Assembly (NCBI RefSeq): GCF_900108405.1
Contig: NZ_FNXG01000004.1
Span: forward strand, 62,001 to 126,000
Length of the DNA stretch: 64,000 nucleotides
Direction of reading: 5' to 3'
From: Paracoccus alkenifer
GTDB taxonomy: Bacteria > Pseudomonadota > Alphaproteobacteria > Rhodobacterales > Rhodobacteraceae
Below are positions 63,965 through 64,000 of this stretch, in pieces. Both the position numbers and the translations under genes were made by a program. Position 1 is the stretch's first letter. Every line of letters begins with the position of its first letter. A model generated the notes under the pieces. That model searched no databases and had not been told where the DNA came from. It worked only from the letters and a program-made list of their open reading frames with translations.

Positions 63965-64000
63965 GGCAAGATGAAAGAGCCGGGGCTTTCGCCTTGCTTC

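Overview
The window is about 64 kb of a high-G+C alphaproteobacterial chromosome. It looks like Rhodobacterales, probably Paracoccus or a close relative. This is inferred from codon use, from the gpmI-envC-ctpA-rppH cluster, from a DksA with a single zinc-site cysteine, from the membrane-anchored MoeB-like protein beside dut, and from a dispersed hairpin repeat containing AAATATCC-CGGGGG. No species was identified.

Layout. (1) 1-9.3 kb: a leftward nine-gene catabolic cluster with two complete-looking DctPQM TRAP importers (one cut by the window edge), a short-chain dehydrogenase, an acyl-CoA synthetase and an SCP2-type thiolase. A PAS-LuxR regulator is divergent to it. (2) 10-13.8 kb: an osmoprotectant ABC importer in yehZYXW order, facing a membrane-anchored FMN glutamate-synthase-like protein. 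(3) 15.7-17.9 kb: a rhodanese, a YeeE/YedE thiosulfate permease and a 58-residue secreted peptide. (4) 18-22 kb: glnHPQ glutamine importer followed in the same direction by a C45 Ntn-hydrolase and an RpiR regulator. (5) 22-31.6 kb: housekeeping genes (MoeB-like, dut, gpmI, envC-like, ctpA, rppH, DUF421, mltB-like).

(6) 31.9-42.3 kb: a 10.3-kb integrative element in a tRNA-Cys gene, bounded by a 51-bp direct repeat of the tRNA 3' half. It is visibly more AT-rich than its surroundings. It encodes a tyrosine integrase, two AlpA-type small DNA-binding proteins, a primase/VapE-type helicase, a translationally coupled operon of mostly unknown small proteins, and a BrnT/BrnA toxin-antitoxin. I see no capsid or tail genes, so it resembles a phage satellite or P4-like island. 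Its non-coding DNA is unusually rich: paired GTAGCCA heptamers 11 bp apart at both ends and in two internal promoters, a cluster of TGTCC iteron-like repeats after the primase gene, two GC-rich mosaic repeat blocks, and a perfect 22-bp inverted repeat. This is the best candidate in the window for something not yet described.

(7) 42.5-53 kb: argG, ilvA, a REC-PP2C phosphatase, an L,D-transpeptidase, sixA, argB, a giant RTX protein with 39 consecutive nonapeptides, and a FemAB/GNAT-like protein. (8) 53.1-55.2 kb: a 650-bp unit present in three tandem copies, each encoding an unrecognised protein of about 152 residues with conserved ends and a variable middle. (9) 55.6-64 kb: dksA, an FAD monooxygenase, the glmM-folP-folB cluster, a SleB-type hydrolase and a PPDK-like enzyme whose ATP-grasp half looks degenerate.
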